Source of the DNA: Taibaiella sp041660405
Lineage (GTDB): Bacteria > Bacteroidota > Bacteroidia > Chitinophagales > Chitinophagaceae
Reading direction: 5' to 3'
Assembly (NCBI GenBank): GCA_041660405.1
Contig: JBAZWL010000019.1
Span: forward strand, 1 to 64,000
DNA: 64,000 nucleotides
Both the position numbers and the translations under genes were made by a program. The notes under the pieces were generated by a model. It saw only the letters and a program-made list of their open reading frames with translations. It did not search any database and was not told the origin of the DNA. This document shows, in pieces, positions 17,792 to 25,843 of this stretch; the first letter of the stretch is position 1; each line of letters opens with the position of its first letter.

Positions 17792-18175
17792 TCAACAGTT
17801 TATCGGAACTTCAATTCTCCTCCCCTTTTCCCGTATTACCTTTTTAGGTAGTATTACTTTTATGCCATAGGGCCTGAGGAATGCTCTTACCATATCTTGC
17901 TTTACATCGGCAGGTAAAAACATTCGTAAGATTGTTTCCCGCTCTTCAATTTCCAGATTCCCTGCATGTTTTATCATATCAATATTAAGAATATAGTCCT
18001 GGATGAAGACCGAAAAACTTGCGGTTTTAATATCTGAAAGGTGTAATCGCAACTCATACGCATCCGCAAGGTCCTTTAAGAAGGCCGACTGATGAATACA
18101 TTGCTCTTGTTGCAATATTGCGAGGGGCTTTATCTGAAGATCGTTACAGATCCGGAAAGGTTTCAGGAATGGCAT
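17792..18175 (-). CDS. Hypothetical protein, second of a two-gene unit
   Basis: 127 residues, soluble, no signal peptide and no recognised domain. Predicted mix of helix and strand. It contains four Cys scattered (RICNDL, EQCIHQ and the C-terminal INC) but no metal motif. The C-terminal third is basic (ILPKKVIREKGRRIEV). It starts 12 nt after the stop of the upstream gene (18188-18598), so the two are translationally close and probably act together. Conserved-island context under the regulon promoter suggests a stress role, which is inference only. Confidence 0.65.
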   Translation of the reverse strand: MPFLKPFRICNDLQIKPLAILQQEQCIHQSAFLKDLADAYELRLHLSDIKTASFSVFIQDYILNIDMIKHAGNLEIEERETILRMFLPADVKQDMVRAFLRPYGIKVILPKKVIREKGRRIEVPINC

Positions 18176-18187
18176 TGTTTTATTTTT

Positions 18188-18598
18188 TTAAGTTAAATCA
18201 AGTAAATTAAAATCTTCAGGTTCTTTCCGTGGTTGCTGGATACAACTTTCTTTGCCAATTTCATTTTGCTCTTGCAAGGTCCAATGATCTGTTTGAATAG
18301 TTTCCAGCCAAAGGTTTCCTGACTTTCGGAAAATCTGAACACATAATCCCAGTATTTTAAAGAAATCATATTCTACTGCTGCAACCGTTCTGTCAGGACT
18401 AATATCAATTCTGCCGGACGTGTGAAACATGGTAACCTCTTCCATAGGCTTATCTAATGGGATACGTTCTGATTCAAAGCTTGCAGCCTTTTCCTCATGC
18501 GGATTTTTATAAAATCGAAGTGTGAGATAAGGATAATACTCCTGAAATGCTGTCTTGATATTGATAAGCACATCGTCTTCAATAACGTTGATTTCCAT
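18188..18598 (-). CDS. Hypothetical protein, first of a two-gene unit
   Basis: 136 residues, acidic, soluble, no known domain recognised. The middle (DISPDRTVAAVEYDFFKILG) suggests alternating strands. The C-terminal ~30 residues are polar and probably disordered (NEIGKESCIQQPRKEPEDF). Expressed from a full TAATTTTG -7 element with a Crp/Fnr-type box at standard spacing. The same box pair faces the divergent LOG gene, so both units are probably co-induced. Confidence 0.65.
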   Translation of the reverse strand: MEINVIEDDVLINIKTAFQEYYPYLTLRFYKNPHEEKAASFESERIPLDKPMEEVTMFHTSGRIDISPDRTVAAVEYDFFKILGLCVQIFRKSGNLWLETIQTDHWTLQEQNEIGKESCIQQPRKEPEDFNLLDLT

Positions 18599-18618
18599 AT
18601 TGCTTCATTTAATTAATT

Positions 18619-18683
18619 CAAAATTAGTTTGTTCCCCCACAGACAGCAATGATGTCTGTTAGCATAGAGGCTTTTCATCATCA
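18619..18683 (-). promoter_or_regulatory. Shared divergent regulon promoter (18188-18598 unit and LOG gene)
   Basis: For the minus-strand unit: -7 TAATTTTG (18619-18626), proximal box TGATGTCTGTTA (18650-18661), distal TTTTCATCATCA (18672-18683). For the plus-strand LOG gene the order of the two boxes is reversed, and a weaker -7 GATCTTTA (18707-18714) lies 29.5 bp from the 18672-18683 centre. One box pair thus fits both promoters. Confidence 0.6.
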
Positions 18684-18727
18684 TCTTTTACACTAATACA
18701 TTGTCTGATCTTTATAAAAAAAATAAA

Positions 18728-19492
18728 ATGACCATTCCCCTAAAAGAGAAAAGCCCCAAAACAAAAAAAGCAACATCGCAAAACGATAGCGAAAAGATTT
18801 TTCTGGAAGGCCCGCGGTCCAGGTTTCAGGAACTTATCTTTTCCATAAAGGTTTTGTTTGAGTTTATAAGAGGCTTTCGTGTATTACATTTTGTTGGCCC
18901 TTGTGTAGCTGTTTTTGGCTCTGCCAGGGTGAAAGAAGACTCCTTACATTATGAAAACGCACGAAAAATGGGGTCAGGACTTGCTGGTCTTGGATTTACG
19001 GTAATTACCGGTGGTGGCCCTGGTATTATGGAAGCAGCGAACAGGGGAGCAAAAGAGTATGGAGGTGCTTCAGTGGGTTGCAATATAAAGTTACCTATGG
19101 AACAAACACCTAATCCTTATATGGATAAATGGTTTGCCTGCAAATATTTCTTTGTAAGAAAAGTCCTGATGTTCAAATATTCCAATGCCTTTGTGATCAT
19201 GCCTGGTGGTATCGGTACCCTGGATGAATTTTTTGAGGCATTAACCTTGATACAAACCCATAAAATATTGGACTTCCCAATTGTCATTTTCGGGAAAGAA
19301 TATTGGGAGCCTCTTATGCCACTATTCCACGGCATGCTGGAGGCTCGCATGATCTCTGCTTCAGACCTTAAATATGTTTTGTTTACTGATGATCTGGATG
19401 AAGCACTGGAACATATAAAAAAGGTGGCGCTTGAGAAGTATGCAGAAAGACGAAAGAAATCATTTCATCGGTTTCTTGCTCTGGGAGAATAA
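18728..19492 (+). CDS. LOG-family (TIGR00730) Rossmann-fold protein
   Basis: From ATG 18728 the product is 254 residues. Motifs of the LOG/lysine-decarboxylase-like family are clear: TGGGPGIMEAANRGA near residue 98 and MPGGIGTLDEFFE near 158 (PGGxGTxxE). The family hydrolyses cytokinin or other nucleoside 5'-monophosphates to base plus ribose-5-phosphate; in bacteria it is linked to nucleotide turnover. A TTG-initiated frame from 18701 is open, but the predicted transcription start near 18719 makes ATG 18728 the better start. It ends just before a strong hairpin shared with the convergent L,D-transpeptidase gene. Confidence 0.85.
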   Translation: MTIPLKEKSPKTKKATSQNDSEKIFLEGPRSRFQELIFSIKVLFEFIRGFRVLHFVGPCVAVFGSARVKEDSLHYENARKMGSGLAGLGFTVITGGGPGIMEAANRGAKEYGGASVGCNIKLPMEQTPNPYMDKWFACKYFFVRKVLMFKYSNAFVIMPGGIGTLDEFFEALTLIQTHKILDFPIVIFGKEYWEPLMPLFHGMLEARMISASDLKYVLFTDDLDEALEHIKKVALEKYAERRKKSFHRFLALGE

Positions 19493-19532
19493 TCCTGGAT
19501 ATGCGCCTCTAACCTACTCAATACGTAAAAAA

Positions 19533-19577
19533 AACAGATAGGATTCTTACAAAGGCTTTGTCAGAATCCTATCTGTT
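19533..19577. terminator. Bidirectional terminator
   Basis: AACAGATAGGATTCT (19533-19547) pairs exactly with 19563-19577. The loop itself contains ACAAAGGCTTTGT. Read on the minus strand it is followed by a run of eight T, so it is strongest for the L,D-transpeptidase gene. Confidence 0.85.
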
Positions 19578-19608
19578 ATGAAAGATGTTATTCCGCTGAT
19601 GATAGAAA

Positions 19609-20922
19609 TCAATTCAAATCATAAACGTCATCGTGATAGGTCAATGTACCTGTCTGAATATCGGCAGTAGAATAAATAACAAAAACAGGTACAGGATCGT
19701 GAACTGGTTTGACCACCGGCTTCTGACCTCTGACGCAGGCAGCAAGAAAAGCTTCATCAAAATCTCCTTTAAGTAAGTATTCGATAAGTTCGACCGGCTT
19801 CTCGATTCTGATACAACCATGGCTGAAATAACGTTTAGTCGAAGCAAAAGCGAATTTCATATTGGTATCATGAAGGTATACACTGTACGGACTGGTCAGA
19901 TTCAGTTTGATTACACCTAAGGCATTGTCACAACCTGTAGACTGCCGGAAGCGGTAGGGAAAGTTCTTTTTTGAAAAACCTTTCCAGTTCAGCGCCTTAT
20001 GATCTATAATGTTTCCCTTTGCGTCAATTACCTGCATATTCATAAAGTCAAGCACTCCCGCGCCTTTCTTACATAGAGGCAATATTTCGTTTAAGGCTAT
20101 ACTTTGAGGTACATTCCAATAGGGATACAGAATTACCTGATTGCAGTAGGTTGCAAATCTCGGTGTTGGTGTGGAAGGCTTACCTGTTACTACTTTCATT
20201 TCAAGAATCATGCTATCCTTTTCATAATAGTGCAGCATTCCTGATGCTATATTTACAACTATACACTTTTCGAAATGAAAATGATAAATCCACCTGTAAT
20301 AGTCCAATGCCCTGATTAATTGTTTCAGCCTCTCCTTATCGATTGACGTATCCGTTAATGATAAAGTGTTTATGAGTTGGCTATAACCCAGCGTTTTTGG
20401 TTCAAGCGCCTCCATGTTATCACGGAGCTCGCGGCTGTTTTTACTTCGGTTCAACAAATCCAAAATATATCTGTTGTCTGCAGCTTCCGATTTTTGTGAA
20501 AGCTCATCGTTGCTAATCATTGTTCCTGAAATACGTCCCTGAAATATGTCCTTCATATAAGAAACCGCTGCATCAGTATACGTCTTTTCGTAGCTCATCA
20601 ATGTTTCAAACGGAACGTGCTCTTCTGCCAGATGTTTTTTTAAATACTCATAATGATAGTCCTCCTTGTTTAGGCCTTTTGTAATACTTTTTTCCAATAT
20701 CCAGATCAGTTCCCGCCGTAAATCCAAGGCACTAGAATCCGGAGTGAACCAGAGGCAATTTCCAGCCCTTGCTATATAGAATGCATTTACTAAACCAGGA
20801 TTGACAAGTGCCCTTTGCTGTGCATCCTCTGAATAAACAGGCTTAATCCCGCAATACAACAATGGCAATGCAAAAGCAATACGCCAGCCGATTTTTCGAA
20901 AAAAAATAGCCTTTGCTTTCAT
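19609..20922 (-). CDS. L,D-transpeptidase (YcbB-like scaffold plus YkuD catalytic domain)
   Basis: 437 residues from ATG 20922, which gives a normal signal peptide (MKAKAIFFRKIGWRIAFALP...YSE). The middle holds a scaffold-type domain (YHYEYLKKHLAEEHVPFETL; YMKDIFQGRIS). The C-terminal YkuD domain shows the His of VYLHDTNMK and the catalytic SHGCIRIEKP with Cys. The enzyme makes 3-3 cross-links in peptidoglycan, known to help survival in stationary or envelope-stressed cells. Starts at 21003 or 20940 are also open. 21003 lies upstream of the predicted transcription start (about 20972), so it is excluded; 20940 remains possible. Confidence 0.85.
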   Translation of the reverse strand: MKAKAIFFRKIGWRIAFALPLLYCGIKPVYSEDAQQRALVNPGLVNAFYIARAGNCLWFTPDSSALDLRRELIWILEKSITKGLNKEDYHYEYLKKHLAEEHVPFETLMSYEKTYTDAAVSYMKDIFQGRISGTMISNDELSQKSEAADNRYILDLLNRSKNSRELRDNMEALEPKTLGYSQLINTLSLTDTSIDKERLKQLIRALDYYRWIYHFHFEKCIVVNIASGMLHYYEKDSMILEMKVVTGKPSTPTPRFATYCNQVILYPYWNVPQSIALNEILPLCKKGAGVLDFMNMQVIDAKGNIIDHKALNWKGFSKKNFPYRFRQSTGCDNALGVIKLNLTSPYSVYLHDTNMKFAFASTKRYFSHGCIRIEKPVELIEYLLKGDFDEAFLAACVRGQKPVVKPVHDPVPVFVIYSTADIQTGTLTYHDDVYDLN

Positions 20923-20976
20923 AATATTTATTCGCCGCATATTATCATTTATTAGATTCCAGAAAATAGCTTTATA

Positions 20977-21041
20977 CAAAAGTGAGATGAAAAAACCTGT
21001 CATTCAATGATGACCATTACGATTCCCTTTGACACCAATCA
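20977..21041 (-). promoter_or_regulatory. Regulon promoter of the L,D-transpeptidase gene
   Basis: Minus -7 CACTTTTG (20977-20984). Proximal box TGATGACCATTA (21008-21019). Distal box TGACACCAATCA (21030-21041) has perfect half-sites and touches the 3' end of the ATPase gene. Spacings 29.5 and 22 bp. Confidence 0.65.
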
Positions 21042-23540
21042 GTTTGAGGAAATTCGCTTACGCCATTTTACAATTTCAAACCAGAGAACGGAAGCGCATC
21101 CGGTAACAACAGCCAAAACTGTATCCTGAGGCGACATAAGATTGAATCCAAAAAAATCTCGCCATGCAGGGATATAAATAATCATAGCAGTCAGGCATAA
21201 AGTAATGCTGATGATCAGCGGTACAAGATTGTTTTTATAACTTAGCGTTGTAAAGAGCGAATAATAAAATGACCTATTCTCCAGCGTAAGGCAAATGTTA
21301 GCTGTAATCAACACGATAAAGACAAGCGTACGTGTGTCCCTCTCGCTATAGTGGCCATTTGCACAGTATAGGTATATAAATAATGCAGCTATTGTAATTG
21401 CCAGCCCTTGCAGGATGCTTGTTAACATCTCCTGCCCGGTCAAAAATGCAGCACGAAAAACCCTTGGCTTTTGATGCATTATATTAGCCTCCATAGGTTC
21501 ACTTTCGTAAATGATTGAACAGGTAGGACCCATAATTAACTCAAGGAAAATAATATGCACCGGAGATAAAAGGTTAGGATACAGCCATCCAAGGGCCAAA
21601 GGAATAAAAACGGTAAGAATAATCGGTATGTGAATAGAAATGATATACTGAATTGCTTTTTTCAGATTAGAATAGATTCTCCTTCCTATGGCAATTGCAT
21701 CAACCATTTTTGAAAGGTCATCTTCGAGCAATATAAGTGAAGCTGCTTCTCTTGCAATTCCAGTCCCTTTATTACCCATAGCGATCCCAATGTGAGCTGC
21801 CTTTAATGCAGGGCCATCATTGATACCATCGCCGGTCATGGCTACTATTTCTTTCGTTCTTTTTAACGCATTAATGATCTTCAATTTGGCCTCGGGAAAT
21901 ACCCTTGTGAAGACCTGGTTATCTCTGACACATTTGTCCAATACTGCGTCATTCATAGTCATAACCTCATTGCCATCTACACTTTTCTCACATCCTCTAA
22001 GCCCTATCAAACGGGCTATGGCCTTTGTGGTAACAGCATTATCTCCTGTTAAAATCTTTACAGATAAACCGGCATCATAAAAATCATGGAGTACATCAGC
22101 GATATTGCTTTTAGGAGGATCATAAAAAGCTACAATACCATAGAATGAAAAAGCAAAATCCTGTTGATGTTTTGGAAAATCGTTTCCATTATAGTCCGTT
22201 TTCCCTACCCCCAATAATCTGTAACCTTCATTTGCCAGGCTATCAATCGCCATATTCAAATGCTGTCGCTGCACGTCATCTAACTCCGAAACAGCTATAA
22301 GTGCTTCGGGAGCACCTTTTGCAGCGATTATCCGGTTGCCACTGGCATCATCAAAAACATGGGTCATCATAGGTGGCTTGCCTCCCAGGGGATACTCATG
22401 CACTAATTTGTACAGCGAACGCTCATCAGTAGTATTGTACTTTGCATAAGCTTCATGTAACGCAATTTCCATGGGATCAAATGGTATGGGTTCACTTGCC
22501 CACATGGCCATCCTGACCAGTTCCTTTTCTTCAATGTTCAATTCATTTTTCAGCGTGTTGATTGTCCCTGTTCTTATAGAATAGATGGCAGCCAGTGCCA
22601 TTTTATTTTCTGTTATGGTTCCTGTCTTGTCAGTACAAATTACGGTTGCGCTACCAAGCGTTTCTACCACCTTCATCTGTTTAACTAAAATGCCCTTTTT
22701 CACGAGTGCCCATGAGCCTAAAGCCATGAATGTGGTAAAAGCGACTGGTATTTCTTCCGGCAGAATACTCATAGCCAACGTGAGTGCTTTTTGCAGGCTA
22801 TCAAGAACCAGGTTACTGTTCATGAAGTTAATCAGCCATACGATCAGAAACACCAACGCGCCAGCCAATGCCATTTTTCTTACAAAATTGTTGATCTGAA
22901 TTTCAAGGGGGCTCTTTTCTTCTTTGATTTGCTCCAGGCTTTTGCCAATGATACCTAACCGGGTTTTATTACCAATTGAAATAACCCTGCCAATGGCCAA
23001 ACCACTGACAACAATGGTACCTTTGTAGATATAATGATCTTCTTTTGCCTGGTCTTTAAAAACAGGCAAGGACTCGCCTGTAAGCATGGATTCATTTACA
23101 GAAAAATCGTTGGATTGAATAATTTCAGCATCTGCTTCTATGACCGAGCCCTCTTCTGCTACAAGTGTATCACCTACTACAAGTTCATCGGTATTGATCT
23201 CTTGCCGCATTCCGTTTCTGATCACCTTGCACCCAGGAGCGGACAGCTTTGTTATTTCTCTTAAAGCATTACGGCTTCTCGTATCCTGGTACCATGAAAT
23301 GGAAGCGACCAATATGATTGCTCCAGCAAGAAAAAAACCATCACTTATGCTTCCGTTCAAAAAATATACGGCGGAGGCAACCAGCAATAAGATGATCATA
23401 GGTTCCCTGACTAGCCTTCCTACCTGAATTAAAAAGGCATATTGCTTTTTGTAACTGAGCCGGTTATAGCCGTGCACCGCTCTGGATGCGATAACTTCAG
23501 CGTCGGTTAATCCCTTAATATCTTTCTCAGCAAGAGGCAT
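21039..23540 (-). CDS. P-type cation-transporting ATPase (P2A, Ca2+-ATPase-like)
   Basis: 833 residues from ATG 23540. Phosphorylation motif ICTDKTGTITENK, hinge MTGDGINDGPALKAAHIGIAMG, TGES actuator loop (MLTGESLP), and the M4 motif ILPEEIPVAF typical of P2-type pumps. N-terminal cation-ATPase domain (KDIKGLTDAEVIASRAVHGYNRLS). C-terminal six-helix part is present. It should export Ca2+ or another divalent cation. The start at MPLAEK is supported by the truncated second copy at 32287-32637, which begins at the same Met. Its promoter lies ~190 nt upstream, an unusually long leader for this island. Confidence 0.88.
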   Translation of the reverse strand: MPLAEKDIKGLTDAEVIASRAVHGYNRLSYKKQYAFLIQVGRLVREPMIILLLVASAVYFLNGSISDGFFLAGAIILVASISWYQDTRSRNALREITKLSAPGCKVIRNGMRQEINTDELVVGDTLVAEEGSVIEADAEIIQSNDFSVNESMLTGESLPVFKDQAKEDHYIYKGTIVVSGLAIGRVISIGNKTRLGIIGKSLEQIKEEKSPLEIQINNFVRKMALAGALVFLIVWLINFMNSNLVLDSLQKALTLAMSILPEEIPVAFTTFMALGSWALVKKGILVKQMKVVETLGSATVICTDKTGTITENKMALAAIYSIRTGTINTLKNELNIEEKELVRMAMWASEPIPFDPMEIALHEAYAKYNTTDERSLYKLVHEYPLGGKPPMMTHVFDDASGNRIIAAKGAPEALIAVSELDDVQRQHLNMAIDSLANEGYRLLGVGKTDYNGNDFPKHQQDFAFSFYGIVAFYDPPKSNIADVLHDFYDAGLSVKILTGDNAVTTKAIARLIGLRGCEKSVDGNEVMTMNDAVLDKCVRDNQVFTRVFPEAKLKIINALKRTKEIVAMTGDGINDGPALKAAHIGIAMGNKGTGIAREAASLILLEDDLSKMVDAIAIGRRIYSNLKKAIQYIISIHIPIILTVFIPLALGWLYPNLLSPVHIIFLELIMGPTCSIIYESEPMEANIMHQKPRVFRAAFLTGQEMLTSILQGLAITIAALFIYLYCANGHYSERDTRTLVFIVLITANICLTLENRSFYYSLFTTLSYKNNLVPLIISITLCLTAMIIYIPAWRDFFGFNLMSPQDTVLAVVTGCASVLWFEIVKWRKRISSN

Positions 23541-23736
23541 GTATAAATGAATTTCATTAAAACGACAGGTCAATATAAACTAAAGCGATTATTCACTACT
23601 ATAGATTGAGGTAATTCTTGACATTTTCCATTTTAAAAAAGATAACGTATTCAAATTTCCGAAACAAACTAACAGACAAGCAATCCGTTTTTTTATATAC
23701 TGGTCAGACCGTTTCATGCGTTGATATTTAGTCTTG

Positions 23737-23801
23737 CGAAGTAAGCGTGATTCTATGTTTTAAGGAATGACGGGCATCACTAATAGGAACCTTTCTCGTC
23801 A
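23737..23801 (-). promoter_or_regulatory. Regulon promoter of the P-type ATPase (copy 1 of a duplicated promoter)
   Basis: Minus -7-like TTACTTCG (23737-23744). Proximal box TGACGGGCATCA (23768-23779). Distal half-site GTCA at 23798-23801. The ~90 bp around it are recognisably the same as 33860-33930, upstream of the 354-residue protein gene. Confidence 0.65.
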
Positions 23802-23880
23802 CCATCAAAAAATTTGAACTGATGATGAGACAGTTTAATCTTCTTTTTGAGTAAAACTCCTGGCTGGATTTATTGTTATT

Positions 23881-23945
23881 TGACATATGTCACATCATGT
23901 CATGATGTGTATCATAGGACGAAGGGCGGGACTATGACAATTTTG
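23881..23945 (+). promoter_or_regulatory. Regulon promoter retained in front of the ppsA remnant
   Basis: Distal TGACATATGTCA (23881-23892) and proximal TGATGTGTATCA (23903-23914) both have perfect half-sites. -7 CAATTTTG (23938-23945). The layout is identical to the intact ppsA promoter at 36803-36867. Confidence 0.75.
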
Positions 23946-23956
23946 TCAAACAGAGG

Positions 23957-24113
23957 ATGTATCAATTCATCTCCGAAACAGTCATTGCTAATTGCAACAG
24001 CGGCAGGTGCCTTACATCTTTTTATCAACAGAAATCAATTGACCTATTAATTAAAACAGCTGAAAGGTTTAAAAATAGTATACGGCAGAAGAAAAATTAA
24101 TAGGAATAGTATT
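23957..24113 (+). pseudogene. Gutted copy of PEP synthase gene
   Basis: The sequence aligns with the start of the intact ppsA (CATCTTTTTATCAAC is shared at 24015-24029 and 37027-37041). It then jumps to the last codons of ppsA (GGCAGAAGAAAAATTAATAG, 24084-24103). One small and one ~2.2-kb internal deletion explain it. A 47-codon frame (ATG 23957 to TAA 24098-24100) survives behind a well-kept promoter, so a short peptide or leader RNA might still be made. Confidence 0.8.
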
Positions 24114-24141
24114 GCGAAATGATATTCCATAAAACTAACAA

Positions 24142-24206
24142 TGATCATAATCATGTTTTGTCATGATTGGTATTACCAGTCATCGTGGTTGCCTTGATTA
24201 TTTTTG
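24142..24206 (+). promoter_or_regulatory. Regulon promoter of the frameshifted coiled-coil gene
   Basis: Distal TGATCATAATCA (24142-24153), proximal TGATTGGTATTA (24164-24175), -7 TATTTTTG (24199-24206). Near-identical to 39289-39353. Confidence 0.75.
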
Positions 24207-24219
24207 AATGTTGACGAAC

Positions 24220-24596
24220 ATGCATAAAGAAATAAAGCTTGCAAGGGCACATTGTATAAAAGAATGCAGGAAATGGCCGGCAATTTTAAATGAATTGCGA
24301 ACACGAAATGTCCAGCTCAAGGAGCAACTTTCGCAAGCTATCAAAGGCGATGTAAGTCTTTCATTTGTAGAACAGGCAGAAATTTTCCAGCAAAAATTTG
24401 TCGAAAAAGACCAAATTTTAGAACTATTGCGCCACGATGTAAGGGCAATGTTGGATAAGCTGTTGGAGCATCCAATTACCAGTATGGCAGAACGTCAATA
24501 TACTATATGAAAAAGGATATGGTAAAACTAATGGATGAGTTTCACTATATGGAAATGTCCTTTTCACAGTTTGTAGTTTCGAATAGAAACAAGTGA
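24220..24596 (+). pseudogene. Frameshifted copy of the coiled-coil gene at 39367
   Basis: Residues 1-85 or so match the intact 39367 product almost perfectly (LKEQLSQAIKGDVSLSFVEQ and onward), with about 110 bases identical at DNA level. Near 24500 one base is missing relative to the intact copy. The frame then ends early at 24510 (ERQYTI). The lost C-terminus is still readable in the other frame up to TGA 24594 (DEFHYMEMSFSQFVVSNRNK). A single deletion thus separates it from a full-length gene. Confidence 0.85.
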
Positions 24597-24631
24597 CATA
24601 AAAGCTCATTCCGTACTTATAAACCTGCTAT

Positions 24632-24660
24632 TGCCGCACTTTAATTATGCGGCATTTTCT
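24632..24660. terminator. Hairpin after the frameshifted gene
   Basis: TGCCGCA (24632-24638) pairs with TGCGGCA (24648-24654) and a TTTT tail follows. It is the counterpart of the hairpin at 39781-39806. Confidence 0.6.
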
Positions 24661-24687
24661 GTACTTTCATGGCAAAATACAACTTCG

Positions 24688-25311
24688 TCAATTATACATA
24701 TTTAGTAGCTTGGCGTAATTCAGTATTTTGATCTTACTCCCTTCCAAAACAATTAGTTTTTCATCTTTAAGTTCGCTAAGCATGCGAATGAGCGATTCCT
24801 TGGCGACACCGGCTATAGCTGCCAGGTTCTCTCTGGATAAGTCTATATGAAAGGACTCGTCATTTTTCTGATTGTATTTTCTATATAGGATTATTAAGGT
24901 GTCGGCTACTTTTTTGCGAAGTGAGTTATAGGCTATTGCCAGCAACTTTTCTTCGTTATCGTCTATATTTCGTGCAAGTATGCCAATGAACTTTTTCATT
25001 ACTGATGGGTTACTGCCAATCAGCTCTTCAAACTCCGAACGAGGAATAAGGGCTAGTTCCATGCCAAGCCCCATGGGCCTGCTTTTAGGATGTTCATTAT
25101 ACTGCTCTACATGCTTTACATGTCGTTGATGAAAACGGGACGGGGTCAGTTTTTCAATGCGTTGGCCTAACACCTCATCTTCATTGTAGCCGAATTGTTT
25201 CAATAAGAACAGATTAGCGAGCTCTATTATTCCCTTAGCATTAGCAACCATAATTCCCATGGAAGCATTAAGAAACAATGCATCGAAGCTTATGCCGGTA
25301 TCATTATTCAT
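24688..25311 (-). CDS. PAS-Crp chimeric regulator created by internal deletion
   Basis: 207 residues from ATG 25311. Residues 1-85 are a near copy of the N-terminus of the histidine kinase at 40916-42511. Residues 86-207 are a near copy of residues 231-352 of the response regulator at 39829-40887. The sum 85+122 fits exactly. The PAS fold is cut after GLGM (no C-terminal strands), and the cNMP-binding fold is reduced to its last strand (LALIPRSEFEEL), followed by the dimerisation helix and a complete Crp-type helix-turn-helix (LAAIAGVAKESLIRMLSELK). The frame is intact. It may compete for the same DNA boxes as its parents (inference). Upstream in-frame start at 25416 not supported by the parent. 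Confidence 0.8.
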   Translation of the reverse strand: MNNDTGISFDALFLNASMGIMVANAKGIIELANLFLLKQFGYNEDEVLGQRIEKLTPSRFHQRHVKHVEQYNEHPKSRPMGLGMELALIPRSEFEELIGSNPSVMKKFIGILARNIDDNEEKLLAIAYNSLRKKVADTLIILYRKYNQKNDESFHIDLSRENLAAIAGVAKESLIRMLSELKDEKLIVLEGSKIKILNYAKLLNMYN

Positions 25312-25440
25312 GGGGTTTACTTTGAGCCTACCAATGTACCAAATTCCATTTATGGTTTTAATAACAAATTTCCCCTTTCTCGAAATTTCCTTTCGGGAAT
25401 AGACACTCACGGACATCGCTATACTTCGCAGAAAAAATCA

Positions 25441-25599
25441 ATGCAACCGGAGCAATATTTCAAGTCCATTTTATCGATCAAAGCCAACGAGATTTCAACT
25501 ATTCACCAACAAATTGCTGATGACCTGAATTCATCATACCAGGTAATATCGTCGCTGTTGAGAAAATGGAACAATTCTGTGCCAATTCACAAGCTTTGA
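25441..25599 (+). pseudogene. Remnant of a Crp/Fnr-type helix-turn-helix domain
   Basis: A 52-residue frame whose centre (EISTIHQQIADDLNSSYQVI) fits the C-terminal DNA-binding helix-turn-helix of Crp/Fnr proteins (pattern IA-x-x-L-x-x-S-x-x-V-I-S-x-L-L). No sensor domain precedes it. The region between it and the PAS-Crp gene has no start for a longer product on this strand. Probably the tail of a deleted regulator gene. Confidence 0.5.
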
Positions 25600-25817
25600 A
25601 TTATAGATAAAGGATAATCTGTTATTTCTTCCATCGTCACGCCCAATATGCCAGCAATTTTCTCTATCCTCTCCTGGCTTATTCCAATTATTCCATTTTC
25701 CATCTTGCCATAGTTGGCATGGCTCATGCTCAAAATTTGCGCCATATATTTTTGCGTATAATTCCGCAGCAAACGAATTTTCTTGATATTGTTTCCTACA
25801 CTCATAGTATTCCCCAT
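25587..25817 (-). CDS. XRE-family helix-turn-helix protein
   Basis: 76 residues, a stand-alone HTH_XRE domain (NNIKKIRLLRNYTQKYMAQI, then SHANYGKMENGIIGISQERI). Such small proteins act as repressors or antitoxin-like regulators; no toxin is adjacent. Its 3' end overlaps the Crp-type remnant by 13 nt. It lies 26 nt downstream of the methyltransferase gene on the same strand, so it may be last in that operon. ATG at 25805 is an alternative start. Confidence 0.7.
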   Translation of the reverse strand: MGNTMSVGNNIKKIRLLRNYTQKYMAQILSMSHANYGKMENGIIGISQERIEKIAGILGVTMEEITDYPLSIIQSL

Positions 25818-25843
25818 TTACAGCTATGTGGCTTTTGAATGAA

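Noticed and set aside
20941..21003. Upstream start of the L,D-transpeptidase at 21003
   Set aside because: It would hide the signal peptide inside the protein and lies upstream of the predicted transcript start (about 20972).
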